Shown piece by piece: positions 7,431 through 15,886 of a stretch of DNA of 32,563 nucleotides (position 1 is the first letter of the stretch; the number at the start of each line of letters is the position of its first letter). Source of the stretch: a virus; IMG/VR virus record IMGVR_UViG_3300032249_000146, positions 1-32,563 of that record. The stretch is one strand, 5' to 3'. The notes under the pieces were generated by a model that was not told where the DNA came from, searched no databases, and was given only the letters and a program-made list of their open reading frames with translations. A program made the translations under genes and the position numbers.

Positions 7431-8608
7431 TGGCAACTAGATATTGGGTATTAGGCTCAGGAACTTGGGATGCTTCAACTACAACTAATTGGTCTGATAC
7501 ATCAAATGGTAGTGGTGGGTTTTCTGCACCAACATCTGCTGATAATGTTATTTTTGATGCAAATAGCGGTGTAGGCAGTTTAGTTACTATTGGCACAGGT
7601 GCTGTATGTTTAACAATTACAGGCAATGGCGGAGTTATATTTGATTTTGGCAGTAACTTTTTAACTGTTGGAAGTCAAAAGGTAACAATATTAACAACAG
7701 GCACTTCATTTACAACTCCTACTGACTGGAATAATGCTTCTAATAACATCTATTTAATTGGCGGTGGGGGCGGCAGCTCAGGAAGAGCAGTATCAGGAAC
7801 AAGAAGAGCTGGGGGCGCAGGTGGTGGTGGCGGTGGATTTACAAATCTTCCTAATCAAACAATAAGCGGTGCTATACCTTATACAATTGGCGCAGGTGGT
7901 ATTGCTGGTGCAAGCGGTGCTAGTACAGGCGGTACAGGTGGCTCTACTACATGGAACACAATTAATATTGCAACAGGTGGATTAGGTGGAGTGTCTACTA
8001 CTGTTCCCACTTCTGTAGGCGGTGTAGGCGGTACAGGAACATACACAGGTGGTACTGGTGGTAAAGGCTCTGAAACTATAGTAGCAAATAGTGGTTCAGG
8101 TGGTGGTGGCGGTGGCGGTGCTGCTGGGCTAAACGGCAATGGTGGTAATGGCGGTAATGGGTTTGGCTCTACAGTAATAAATAATAATGCTAATGGTGGT
8201 GGTGGTGGCAATGGCGGTGGTTCTGCTGGCGGGAACGCTTCATCTGCATTATCAGGTGCAGGCGGTAATAACTCATTAGGTTCGGGTGGCGGTGCTGCCG
8301 TAACATCTGGTGCAGGTATAGCAGGCACTAATGGTGGTGGCGGTTCAGGCTCTATTGCAGCAGCGAGCGGTGGTGGTGGTGATGGCTCACTTGGCGTAGA
8401 GATTCTTGGCGCATTTGGTTCAGGCGGAGGTAGAGGTGGTGGTTTAGGCTCAAGCACCTTTAATTATGGTGGCGGTGCTGGCGGTAGATTTGGCAATACA
8501 ACAGGCGCAATAGCACCAGGCAATGCAGGCGCAGATGGCGCAATCATCATTGTTTATACTGTAGGTGGCGCAGCAGTTAATAGTAACTTTTTCTTTTTGT
8601 TTGGATAA
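7430..8608 (+). CDS. Glycine-rich tail fibre / receptor-binding protein
   Basis: A 392-residue protein starting in a TAATG overlap. Residues 1-100 are a beta-rich head (ATRYWVLGSGTWDASTTTNWSD). From about residue 105 the sequence is dominated by glycine runs (GGGGGSSG, GGAGGGGGGF, TIGAGG, TGGTGG), the composition of polyglycine-II sandwich receptor-binding tips of phage adhesins. It ends ADGAIIIVYTVGG and a hydrophobic VNSNFFFLFG tail. A related glycine domain ends the fibre at 20614-21945. It probably makes the receptor contact. The reverse strand has a proline-rich open frame that is only a shadow of this coding. Confidence 0.78.
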   Translation: MATRYWVLGSGTWDASTTTNWSDTSNGSGGFSAPTSADNVIFDANSGVGSLVTIGTGAVCLTITGNGGVIFDFGSNFLTVGSQKVTILTTGTSFTTPTDWNNASNNIYLIGGGGGSSGRAVSGTRRAGGAGGGGGGFTNLPNQTISGAIPYTIGAGGIAGASGASTGGTGGSTTWNTINIATGGLGGVSTTVPTSVGGVGGTGTYTGGTGGKGSETIVANSGSGGGGGGGAAGLNGNGGNGGNGFGSTVINNNANGGGGGNGGGSAGGNASSALSGAGGNNSLGSGGGAAVTSGAGIAGTNGGGGSGSIAAASGGGGDGSLGVEILGAFGSGGGRGGGLGSSTFNYGGGAGGRFGNTTGAIAPGNAGADGAIIIVYTVGGAAVNSNFFFLFG

Positions 8609-8887
8609 ATGATGGAAAAAATATTTACACTATTTATGAAGCTATCAAGCCCTAAAATCCCTGTGCCATTGGATAAGCAAGCACACTTTTTTACAGGTGG
8701 CATATTGGCTTTAATTACATACTTAGTAATTGGCTATTGGTCTTTACTTTTAGTAACTGTAATAGCATTAGCTAAAGAGGGATACGATTATCTTCATAAG
8801 GATATTCACACGCCAGATGTTTGGGATTTTGTGGCTACAGTATTAGGCGGTGCTTTTGTTTTAGGAATAATTAATGTTTGGATTTAG
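8609..8887 (+). CDS. Small inner-membrane protein (YfiM-like), two to three TM helices
   Basis: A 92-residue protein with hydrophobic spans near 30-60 and 76-92. The conserved polar pattern is DKQAHFFTGG (first TM entry), AKEGYDYLHK and HTPDVWDFVATVLGG, which matches small phage and bacterial membrane proteins of YfiM type whose role is unclear. The conserved His, Glu and Asp inside or near membrane segments suggest more than a structural role. It lies within the fibre cassette, away from the endolysin, so a lysis role is not obvious. The first of two ATGs follows the previous stop without a gap, and it overlaps the next gene by 14 bp. Confidence 0.65.
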   Translation: MMEKIFTLFMKLSSPKIPVPLDKQAHFFTGGILALITYLVIGYWSLLLVTVIALAKEGYDYLHKDIHTPDVWDFVATVLGGAFVLGIINVWI

Positions 8888-9236
8888 TTCTTTTGCAGCG
8901 CTTCCATTTTCATCAATACAAAAGTACCTATCTAACGTCACGCCTATTGTATGGGGCGCAACTGGCGGTTTAGGTAAAAAGAAAAAAGAAAAGATACGTC
9001 AATCAGCTAGAGCTGAGTTAAAAGAATATTTAGCAACAGTATTTGATGAGCCAATAGCAGCAGAACTAAAAGAAGAAGTAGCAGAATACGTTAAGCCATC
9101 ACAAGGCTTATCAATCGACTCTATTGATTACGGCAAGTTAGCTAAGAACGTAGAGCTAGTGCAAAACATTATTGCTAAATTTCAAGAAATACAACAAGAG
9201 CAGGAGGATGAAGCATTACTACTAATGCTCATGTAA
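8874..9236 (+). CDS. Hypothetical protein (120 aa), helical
   Basis: The start overlaps the previous gene and has AGGAATAATTA upstream. The N-terminal ~30 residues (MFGFSSFAALPFSSIQKYL) are hydrophobic and glycine-rich, then a strongly basic KKKKEKIRQSARAELKEYL and long charged helices follow. The C terminus ends in EALLLMLM. Possibly membrane-associated by its N terminus. No family recognised. It lies between fibre and scaffold genes and may be a virion or assembly protein. Confidence 0.6.
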   Translation: MFGFSSFAALPFSSIQKYLSNVTPIVWGATGGLGKKKKEKIRQSARAELKEYLATVFDEPIAAELKEEVAEYVKPSQGLSIDSIDYGKLAKNVELVQNIIAKFQEIQQEQEDEALLLMLM

Positions 9237-9238
9237 CT

Positions 9239-9637
9239 ATGGCTATTAACGACATTACAGGCGATGTAATAGCAAGTCGCACAATTACAAAAGAGTTTCA
9301 AGAAGGTCATGAAAGAATATTTGGCAAGAAAGAGAAATCAGGCACTAAGCGTTGGATACAAGACCCTGTGACCTTTAAGCTAATACCTGTTGAAGAATAC
9401 TATCAGCCTACAGAGAACGCAGGGCCTTATATACAAGACGATGTAAAGCCATATCAGTCAATGATTGACGGGCGCATGATTGAGGGTAAGCGTGACCATC
9501 GTGAACATTTAAAGCGTAACAACTGTATTGAGGCAGCAGACATGCCTTTAAAGAATCCTGAGCGACCTAAGGATAATAGTTTGAAAGAGCGTTTAATTTA
9601 CGAAGTAATGGAACGTCATCGTGGTCAATGGAAATAA
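9239..9637 (+). CDS. Conserved phage head-region hypothetical protein (132 aa)
   Basis: A highly charged soluble protein. The segment DVKPYQSMIDGRMIEGKRDHREHLKRNNCIEAAD resembles a conserved motif of unnamed proteins found near portal and scaffold genes of short-tailed phages. It starts 2 bp after the preceding stop with no good Shine-Dalgarno, so it probably depends on translational coupling. An assembly role is inferred from position only. Confidence 0.62.
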   Translation: MAINDITGDVIASRTITKEFQEGHERIFGKKEKSGTKRWIQDPVTFKLIPVEEYYQPTENAGPYIQDDVKPYQSMIDGRMIEGKRDHREHLKRNNCIEAADMPLKNPERPKDNSLKERLIYEVMERHRGQWK

Positions 9638-9655
9638 TTTAACAAGGAGAATCAA

Positions 9656-10021
9656 ATGTCATTAAAGAACTTAATGGGAACAGGCGTACCTGGCGGCACA
9701 GCTCTTGCAATTAACGGCACAGTAGCAGTAAGCCAAACAGCATCAGGTGCAACGCAAGGCGCACAACCAATTGAAGCAGAAATTGTAGCTTACTCAGCAT
9801 CAACAGCATCTTATGGCCCTACATTGCCAGCAGGCGCAGCAGGTGATACTTTTTTTGTAGGTAACAATACTGCTAACACAATCAACGTATGGCCTCCTGT
9901 AGGCGGTGTTATTCAAGCAGGTGCAGTAGACGCAGCAGATACAATTTTAACAGCACGTTCAGCAATCTATATATGTCTTGGTGGCTTAAATTACATTCAC
10001 ACACAAGGTGCAGCAGCTTAA
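9656..10021 (+). CDS. Hypothetical head protein (121 aa)
   Basis: Preceded by a strong AAGGAGAATCAA site, so probably highly expressed. The composition is Ala/Gly/Thr/Val-rich without charged clusters (NLMGTGVPGGTALAINGTV, later ANTINVWPPVGGVIQAG), like a compact beta protein. Such proteins just upstream of scaffold and coat genes are often capsid decoration or cement proteins. I do not recognise the family. Confidence 0.6.
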   Translation: MSLKNLMGTGVPGGTALAINGTVAVSQTASGATQGAQPIEAEIVAYSASTASYGPTLPAGAAGDTFFVGNNTANTINVWPPVGGVIQAGAVDAADTILTARSAIYICLGGLNYIHTQGAAA

Positions 10022-10040
10022 TTAACTAAAGGAAAGCAAA

Positions 10041-11051
10041 ATGGAAAACCTGACTACTCAGGATGAGCCAATTAGCCTTCGAGATACAATCGAAAATGCT
10101 ATTGAAACAACAGATGTAGAAGTAACAGAAACGCCTTCACAGGAAGCCACAGAAAGCGTTAAATCAGAGAAGCCTAGAGATGAGCATGGAAAGTTTGCTA
10201 AAAGCTCTCAAAACGCTTCAGATGAGGTTACAGAGGCATTTGATGATAATAATGAGCAAGAAGTAGCAGTAAAGCCTAGACCTTCTTCATGGAAAAAGGA
10301 TTATGAGGAGCATTGGGGTAAATTAGACCCTACATTGCAAGATTATATCCAACAACGTGAAGCGGATTATGCTAAGGGCGTATCAACTTACAAAAACCAA
10401 TGGGATATGGCAGCTCCGATTATGGAGAGTATTCGCCAATTTGAACCTTTATTGCAACATCATGGTGTAGCACCTCAGCAATGGATTAGTCAGCTAGGTA
10501 ATGCTCATGCAAAATTAGTAATGGGTTCACCAGAACAGAAATTAGAAACATTTGCACAATTAGCAAACGACTATGGTGTTAATTTAGGTCAATTGACAGG
10601 TCAATCAGGATACGACCCTCAGTTTTCACAATTAGCACAAGAGTTGAATCAAATTAAGAATCAATGGTCAAGTTTTCAATCTCAACAAGAGATGGCAGAA
10701 CAGACCCAATTGCAAAGTGAGATAGCGTCATTCAAGGATGACAAACCTTACTTTGAAGAAGTGCGTGAAACTATGGCTGGATTACTCCAAAATGGCATGG
10801 CTAACGACCTTCAATCAGCTTATGACAAAGCTATCCGATTAAACGATGATGTATTTCAGAGGGTACAGTCACAACAGACTGGCAAATCAGAAGCAGCTCA
10901 ACGAGAAAAGGTAGCGGCAGCTAAAGCAAAGGTACTTTCACCCAAGTCTTCAACGCCTACAGCGTCTACAGGTAATGGTGGTAAGTCCGCAAGTTCCGCT
11001 AGAGAAGCTATCATGCAAGCTATGGAAGCCCATTCTAGTGGTTTAATCTGA
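10041..11051 (+). CDS. Capsid scaffolding protein
   Basis: A 336-residue, acidic, Gln- and Glu-rich helical protein directly upstream of the coat gene, where scaffolds of P22- and T7-like phages are encoded. The N-terminal 90 residues are low-complexity and acidic with the common scaffold segment KPRDEHGKFAKS. The middle (SSWKKDYEEHWGKLDPTLQDYI, then IMESIRQFEPLL) is conserved in podovirus scaffold-like proteins. The C terminus is basic (AQREKVAAAKAKVLSPKSS), as in scaffolds that bind coat through a basic end. It would direct prohead assembly and then leave. Strong AAAGGAAAG site. Confidence 0.82.
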   Translation: MENLTTQDEPISLRDTIENAIETTDVEVTETPSQEATESVKSEKPRDEHGKFAKSSQNASDEVTEAFDDNNEQEVAVKPRPSSWKKDYEEHWGKLDPTLQDYIQQREADYAKGVSTYKNQWDMAAPIMESIRQFEPLLQHHGVAPQQWISQLGNAHAKLVMGSPEQKLETFAQLANDYGVNLGQLTGQSGYDPQFSQLAQELNQIKNQWSSFQSQQEMAEQTQLQSEIASFKDDKPYFEEVRETMAGLLQNGMANDLQSAYDKAIRLNDDVFQRVQSQQTGKSEAAQREKVAAAKAKVLSPKSSTPTASTGNGGKSASSAREAIMQAMEAHSSGLI

Positions 11052-11072
11052 CGATAAATAAGGAGTGACATT

Positions 11073-12068
11073 ATGGCTTACGCCAATTCAACCGTGTCAG
11101 ACATTATTGCAACTACCATTCAATCACGTAGTGGCAAATTGGCTGATAACGTAACATTAAACAATGCGGTTCTAGACCGTTTACGTAAACGTGGTAACGT
11201 GCGCCCATTCTCAGGCGGTAACGTGATTTTAGAAGAAATCATGTACAACGATACTACAACTAACAACACTAACTCATATAGCGGTTACGAAACTCTGAAC
11301 ATTGCGCCTAACAGCCCAATCTCAGCAGCTCAATTCTCTATCGCTCAATATGCTTCAGCAGTTACAATCTCTGGCTTAGAAATGTTGCAAAACAGCTCTA
11401 AAGAAGCGATTATTGACTTGTTGGAAGGCCGTGTACAAGTAGCTGAAGGTCAATTGCTTAACCGTATCCAAACAGACATCTATGGTAACGGTACAGGTAA
11501 TGGCGGTAAGAACTTAACAGGTTTGGCTGCTGCTGTAGCTGATAGCCCAACATCAGGCACTTACGGTGGTATCAATCGTGCTACATGGGCTTTCTGGCAA
11601 AACCAAGCGTTCTCAGGCGTAACTAACGGTGGTGCTGCTGTTTCTGCTGCTAACATTCAAGCATACATGACACAATTGGCTATCAAGCTAGTTCGTGGTA
11701 ATGACAAGGCTGATTTGATTGTTGCTGATAACAACTACTACTCACTATATGTAAACTCATTGCAAGCTATCCAACGTGTAACTTCTGTAGAAGAAGGCGC
11801 TGCTGGTTTCGCTTCATTGAAGTTCTATGGTGGCGGTACATCTGCTGACGTAGTATTAGGTGGTGGTATTGGCTCACAAGCTACTGCTAACCACATGTGG
11901 TTCTTAAATACGAACTACATTTACTTCCGTCCACACGCAGACCGTAACTTTGCTCCTATCGGTGGCGAACGTCAATCTGTAAACCAAGACGCTGTAGTGA
12001 AATTGATTGGTTGGGCTGGTAACATGACAAGCTCAGGCCCACAATTCTCTGGCGTTCTAACTGCTTAA
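11073..12068 (+). CDS. Major capsid protein
   Basis: A 331-residue protein following the scaffold, with a very strong AAGGAGTGACATT site. The N-terminal half (LNNAVLDRLRKRGNVRPFSGGNVILEEI, YSGYETLNIAP, ISGLEMLQNSSKEAIIDLLEGR) is characteristic of coat proteins of a large group of short-tailed phages. The C-terminal part contains FYFRPHADRNFAPIGGERQS-like coat sequence. It would form the icosahedral shell (HK97-type fold expected). No N-terminal cleavage signal is obvious. A hairpin lies after the following gene and may shape expression of the coat block. Confidence 0.9.
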   Translation: MAYANSTVSDIIATTIQSRSGKLADNVTLNNAVLDRLRKRGNVRPFSGGNVILEEIMYNDTTTNNTNSYSGYETLNIAPNSPISAAQFSIAQYASAVTISGLEMLQNSSKEAIIDLLEGRVQVAEGQLLNRIQTDIYGNGTGNGGKNLTGLAAAVADSPTSGTYGGINRATWAFWQNQAFSGVTNGGAAVSAANIQAYMTQLAIKLVRGNDKADLIVADNNYYSLYVNSLQAIQRVTSVEEGAAGFASLKFYGGGTSADVVLGGGIGSQATANHMWFLNTNYIYFRPHADRNFAPIGGERQSVNQDAVVKLIGWAGNMTSSGPQFSGVLTA

Positions 12069-12080
12069 AGGGAAATTATC

Positions 12081-12371
12081 ATGGCATATTCAGTAACCCC
12101 TCTTGCAGGGATTGATTTAAACAACACAGTAACGGCAGCAGATATTGTACTTGGCGCACCTATCAACCAATTGCTTGGCCTTCAAGTATGGGGTAATGAT
12201 GGTTTACGTTATGTATTTGCTAAAGCAAACGCAACAATCACAGCATCAACAACAGTTTGTGACATCAACACTACTACTTTCTTGGTAGCGGCTACAGGTG
12301 GCACTTACAAATCTCCAGCATACGGCATGGTATCTGGTGACTACGGTTGGTTCAGCAAAGCATCAGTTTAA
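12081..12371 (+). CDS. Hypothetical head protein (96 aa)
   Basis: Starts after AAAGGGAAATTATC, 12 bp downstream of the coat gene. It is Ala/Thr-rich and beta-prone (YSVTPLAGIDLNNTVTAADI, then TYKSPAYGMVSGDYGWFS). The position right after the coat gene and before a hairpin suggests an abundant decoration or head-completion protein. No family recognised. Confidence 0.62.
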   Translation: MAYSVTPLAGIDLNNTVTAADIVLGAPINQLLGLQVWGNDGLRYVFAKANATITASTTVCDINTTTFLVAATGGTYKSPAYGMVSGDYGWFSKASV

Positions 12372-12384
12372 TCTGATTGATTCT

Positions 12385-12402
12385 CACCTCTTTCGGGAGG
12401 TG
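12385..12402 (+). terminator. Hairpin after the coat block (weak terminator or mRNA end)
   Basis: CACCTC-tttcgg-GAGGTG forms a 6-bp stem with a stable UUCG-containing loop. It is followed by GGTTTCTAGG rather than a clean T run, so termination would be partial. It lies in the 94-bp gap after the coat-proximal gene and may reduce downstream transcription or protect the 3' end of coat mRNA. Confidence 0.5.
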
Positions 12403-12465
12403 GGTTTCTAGGTAGTTTTTATTTCGAGAGCTATCTACAAACCCCAAACCACTTTGGAGATTCAA

Positions 12466-13053
12466 ATGTCAGATGTAAATAACCCAGACTCACGTCTAAG
12501 TGTCAAGTTTTACCAACGAGCAATTAACAACGAATTTAAGAGCAATTTAGAAGGCCGTCCTATTATGGAGATGCGTGACTTCATTATTATTGAAGTGCCA
12601 GGCGATAACCTAACAGTTATTGATACCTTCGCAGTAGACGAACACAAAAAACGCTTTCCTGTACAATGGGCAAGATACCAAAACGAAAAAACAGATGGCG
12701 ATGTAGAAGGCACGTTACTTCACGATTGGCCTATCTTAAACGCAGCAGTAGCCGCAGAACTAAAGCACTTCCGTTTCTACACAGTAGAGCAAATTGCAGA
12801 AGCCTCAGACGCACAATTAAACACGTTAGGCATGGCAGCAGGTATGTCACCTTTATCATTGCGTGACAAAGCAAAGGCTTTCTTATCTAGCGCAAAAGGT
12901 TCTGCATTAGTGCAACAACAAGCAGATGAGCTACGCAAGCGTGATGAAGAATTGTCAGCAATGAAAGCGCAATTAGCTGAGCTGACAAATATAATGAATC
13001 AACCTAAAGCTACGCCTAAAAAGGCTAAGGCTGAGGAAACTATCGAGGAATAA
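12466..13053 (+). CDS. Conserved phage protein with C-terminal coiled coil (195 aa)
   Basis: The ATG at 12466 follows TTGGAGATTCAA; an upstream in-frame TTG (12454) would overlap that site and is not preferred. Residues 1-95 (RLSVKFYQRAINNEFKSNLEGRPI, IIIEVPGDN) form a beta-rich domain. Residues 100-140 include FYTVEQIAEASDAQLNTLGM, a helical element recalling fingers that bind other head proteins. The last ~50 residues are a heptad-like coiled coil with a Lys/Glu tail. The position between coat and connector genes suggests a head-associated protein. Function unknown. Confidence 0.65.
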   Translation: MSDVNNPDSRLSVKFYQRAINNEFKSNLEGRPIMEMRDFIIIEVPGDNLTVIDTFAVDEHKKRFPVQWARYQNEKTDGDVEGTLLHDWPILNAAVAAELKHFRFYTVEQIAEASDAQLNTLGMAAGMSPLSLRDKAKAFLSSAKGSALVQQQADELRKRDEELSAMKAQLAELTNIMNQPKATPKKAKAEETIEE

Positions 13054-13056
13054 ACA

Positions 13057-13974
13057 ATGGCTTCAACGCTTCTCCAACTCGTTCAACAAGCAGCAGTAGA
13101 AATGGGCTTGGCGATACCTAATACGGTTGCTGGCAATACTGCGTATGATGTTACACAAATGTATTATTTAATTAATGCAGCAGGTAATGAATTAGCACGT
13201 GAATACCCTTGGGAAGCGTTGAATACTGAATATCGTTTCTACTCACAATACACACAATCAGATGGCGTGCTATTAGAAAACACTAGCGTCATTAATGGTG
13301 TAGACCCTGCTGCCGTAGCTTTTATTAACGCTAATGGCGCAACCAATTTTCAAGTGCAAGGTCTAGGTGTTATTCAAGACACTTACGTAGTATCAGCCCT
13401 TGGCACTACAGTAACAATTAGCGGTGTAGCAACAGGTGATGGCTCAGGTGAGTACATCTTTGGTCAGACTAAATACCCTTTACCTGCTGGCTATGACCGT
13501 ATCACAGACAGAACACAATACGACAAATCTAAGCGTTGGGAAATGCTTGGCCCTGAAACTGCACAACAATGGCAATGGCTCAAATCTAGTTACATTTCAA
13601 CAGGCCCTCGTATTAGATGGCGTATCATGGGGCAAACATTCCAAATATGGCCTTTAACATCTACTAACGAATATCTTGGTTTTGAGTATATCTCAGTCAA
13701 TTGGGCATTATCATCAGCAGGTGCAGGTCAAACACAATTCCTAGCTGATACTGATACTTGTATCTATCCTGATAGATTGATGGTATTAGCATTAAAGAAA
13801 AAATACTTTGAAGTTAAGGGCTTTGATACATCAGCCTTCCAACGTGATTATGATATGCAACTTAACATTGCTAAAGCTAACGACCAAGGCTCACCAACAC
13901 TATCACTTGCACCAAGAACAGACAACGTATTAATTGGTTGGGAAAATATACCTGACGCTAACTACGGAGCATAA
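13057..13974 (+). CDS. Head-to-tail adaptor / tail accessory protein
   Basis: A 305-residue protein. The start (LLQLVQQAAVEMGLAIPNTVAGN) and the segment MYYLINAAGNELAREYPWEAL are typical of podovirus adaptor (head completion) proteins, which have an N-terminal helical bundle that docks under the portal. A YDRITDRTQYDKSKRWEMLGP stretch and a late LMVLALKKKYFEVKG segment also fit this group. It would bridge portal and nozzle. It precedes the nozzle gene by 2 bp, and gene order (coat, adaptor, nozzle) agrees. Homology is judged by eye. Confidence 0.68.
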   Translation: MASTLLQLVQQAAVEMGLAIPNTVAGNTAYDVTQMYYLINAAGNELAREYPWEALNTEYRFYSQYTQSDGVLLENTSVINGVDPAAVAFINANGATNFQVQGLGVIQDTYVVSALGTTVTISGVATGDGSGEYIFGQTKYPLPAGYDRITDRTQYDKSKRWEMLGPETAQQWQWLKSSYISTGPRIRWRIMGQTFQIWPLTSTNEYLGFEYISVNWALSSAGAGQTQFLADTDTCIYPDRLMVLALKKKYFEVKGFDTSAFQRDYDMQLNIAKANDQGSPTLSLAPRTDNVLIGWENIPDANYGA

Positions 13975-13976
13975 TA

Positions 13977-15494
13977 ATGGCAAGAGCTAAAAGAGCTGTA
14001 TCACAGCCAATATCATTGCCAGCGCCTATAGGTGGATGGAACGCTAGAGATTCACTTACAGGTATGCAACCAACGGATGCTGTCATCCTAGAGAATTGGT
14101 TTCCATCACCAACCGAATGTACGTTACGCAATGGCTATACAAAGTACGCTACAGGCATTACAGGCCAAGTAGAAACTATCATGGCTTACTCAGGGGCTAA
14201 TGTTAATAAACTGTTTGCTATTGCAGGAACTATTGTTTATGACGTAACAGCAGGTGGCGCAGCAACATCATCATTGACAGGCTTAACTAACGCTAGATGG
14301 GGCTATTGCAACATTGCAACGTCTGGTGGCAACTTTTTATCAATGGCTAATGGTGTAGATGCCCCTCGTAACTATAACGGCACAGTATGGTCTACTCCTA
14401 CTATTACAGGCGTTACAGCCGCTAACTTACAAGACCCATTACTGTTTGCTCAACGTCAATTCTTTATCGAGAAAAACAGCCTTAAAGTATGGTATTTGCC
14501 TGTGCAATCAATTGCAGGCGCAGCTAACGCAGTAGACATTGCACCATTCATGACTAGAGGCGGTTACATTGTAGCGCATGGCACATGGACAATTGATGCA
14601 GGTGAAGGTGTAAACGACCATTACGTAATTATGACTAACAAAGGTCAAGTTATCGTATATCAAGGCACAGACCCTTCAGCTCCTGCAACTTGGGCCATGA
14701 AAGGCGTGTGGGATATTGGCGCTCCTATAGGCCGTAGAGCGCTTTACAAATACGCTGGTGATATGCTTATCATCTCTCAAGATGGCGTAGTGCCGTTATC
14801 AGGCGCTTTGCAATCATCACGTGTGCAACCAAGAGTAGCCATTACAGATAAGATTCAATACGCTATTTCAGAAGCAGTAACCAATTACGCAAGTAACTAT
14901 GGTTGGCAATTGATGTACGTTCCTACAATTAACCAATTGTGGCTAAATGTACCTGTGCAAGAAGGTCAAAACCAACAGCAATATGTAATGAATACGATTA
15001 CAGGCGCTTGGTGTAACTACACAGGTTGGGCTGCTAACTGTATGGAAATGTTTAACGATGAGCCTTACTTTGGTGGCAATGGATTCGTAGCAAGAGCTTA
15101 TTATGGCTTGGTTGATGACGTAAGCAATATCACAGCAACAGGTTTACAAGCATTTAACAACTTTAATAATGCAGGCGCATTAAAGCGCTTTACTATGTCA
15201 CGCCCTATCTTTAGAACTGACGGACAGCCTTCAATCTTTGCAGGTATTAACATTGACTTTAACATTGAAATCCCTGTTACATCACTAACCTACGCACCAA
15301 GCACTTATGCTGCTTGGGATACAGCTATTTGGGATGCTGCATTATGGGGTGGTGGCTTATCAGTATTGCAGAATTGGCAAGGTTTAAATGGTGTTGGCTA
15401 TTATGGCGCACCTATTGTTAAAACGGCTTCTTCAGGTATTCAAGTAAGATGGGTGTCAACAGATTTGGTAGTAGAGGGTGGCGCAATCCTATGA
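13977..15494 (+). CDS. Tail nozzle / packaged-DNA stabilisation protein (P22 gp10-like)
   Basis: A 505-residue protein with the recognisable opening ISLPAPIGGWNARDSLTGM followed by AVILENWFPSPTECTLRNGY, a signature of podovirus nozzle or DNA-stabilisation proteins. Repeated beta segments (IGRRALYKYAGDMLIISQDGVVPL, QLMYVPTINQLWLNV) fit a beta-propeller. It would form the hexameric tube closing the tail and retaining DNA. Its stop overlaps the acetyltransferase start (ATGA). Confidence 0.82.
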   Translation: MARAKRAVSQPISLPAPIGGWNARDSLTGMQPTDAVILENWFPSPTECTLRNGYTKYATGITGQVETIMAYSGANVNKLFAIAGTIVYDVTAGGAATSSLTGLTNARWGYCNIATSGGNFLSMANGVDAPRNYNGTVWSTPTITGVTAANLQDPLLFAQRQFFIEKNSLKVWYLPVQSIAGAANAVDIAPFMTRGGYIVAHGTWTIDAGEGVNDHYVIMTNKGQVIVYQGTDPSAPATWAMKGVWDIGAPIGRRALYKYAGDMLIISQDGVVPLSGALQSSRVQPRVAITDKIQYAISEAVTNYASNYGWQLMYVPTINQLWLNVPVQEGQNQQQYVMNTITGAWCNYTGWAANCMEMFNDEPYFGGNGFVARAYYGLVDDVSNITATGLQAFNNFNNAGALKRFTMSRPIFRTDGQPSIFAGINIDFNIEIPVTSLTYAPSTYAAWDTAIWDAALWGGGLSVLQNWQGLNGVGYYGAPIVKTASSGIQVRWVSTDLVVEGGAIL

Positions 15495-15886
15495 TTGTTC
15501 AAGGCGAACATGTTGCTCGCTGGGTTATGGCAAAGATTGGTGCTTTTACTGAAGGCATGACTGCTCTTGGATGGGAGGTAGATGGTGTTATTGTTGCTGG
15601 AACAGCGTTTGAGAATTACAACGGTAATAATATGTTTGGTCATCAACGCATTGATTCACCGCCTACGAGAGAGTATTGGTTTGCAGTAGCTAATTATATT
15701 TTTAATCAAACAAAGGTTAAACGTTTCACCGCTACCGTTGAAGCTGACAACCATAAAGCAATAAGACTTAATCACAAGATTGGGTTTGTAATAGAAACAA
15801 CATTAAAAGATGCAGGTCGCAATGGTGATTTATTAATTATGACGCTATGGCCTGAAAATTGCAAAATGCTTAACTGGAGTAAATAA
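15491..15886 (+). CDS. GNAT-family N-acetyltransferase-like protein
   Basis: The ATG at 15491 overlaps the nozzle stop; an earlier GTG-type start inside the nozzle is less likely. The protein (131 aa) has the C-terminal GNAT pattern: FTATVEADNHKAIRLNHKIGF, equivalent to the V.N..A...y.K.GF motif of acetyltransferases such as RimI, then LLIMTLW. The R/Q-x-x-G-x-A acetyl-CoA loop is not obvious, so cofactor binding may be altered. Acetyltransferase-like genes are frequent among podovirus tail genes, with unknown targets. It could modify a virion protein or a host factor (inference). Confidence 0.75.
   Translation: MIVQGEHVARWVMAKIGAFTEGMTALGWEVDGVIVAGTAFENYNGNNMFGHQRIDSPPTREYWFAVANYIFNQTKVKRFTATVEADNHKAIRLNHKIGFVIETTLKDAGRNGDLLIMTLWPENCKMLNWSK

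Noticed and set aside
7879-8457. Long proline-rich open frame on the minus strand
   Set aside because: It is the exact shadow of the glycine codons (GGN) of the fibre gene; no ribosome site.
7760-8560. GGTGGT-rich repeats looked like a VNTR or array
   Set aside because: They follow the codon frame of polyglycine fibre sequence, have irregular spacing and no spacer-repeat pattern.
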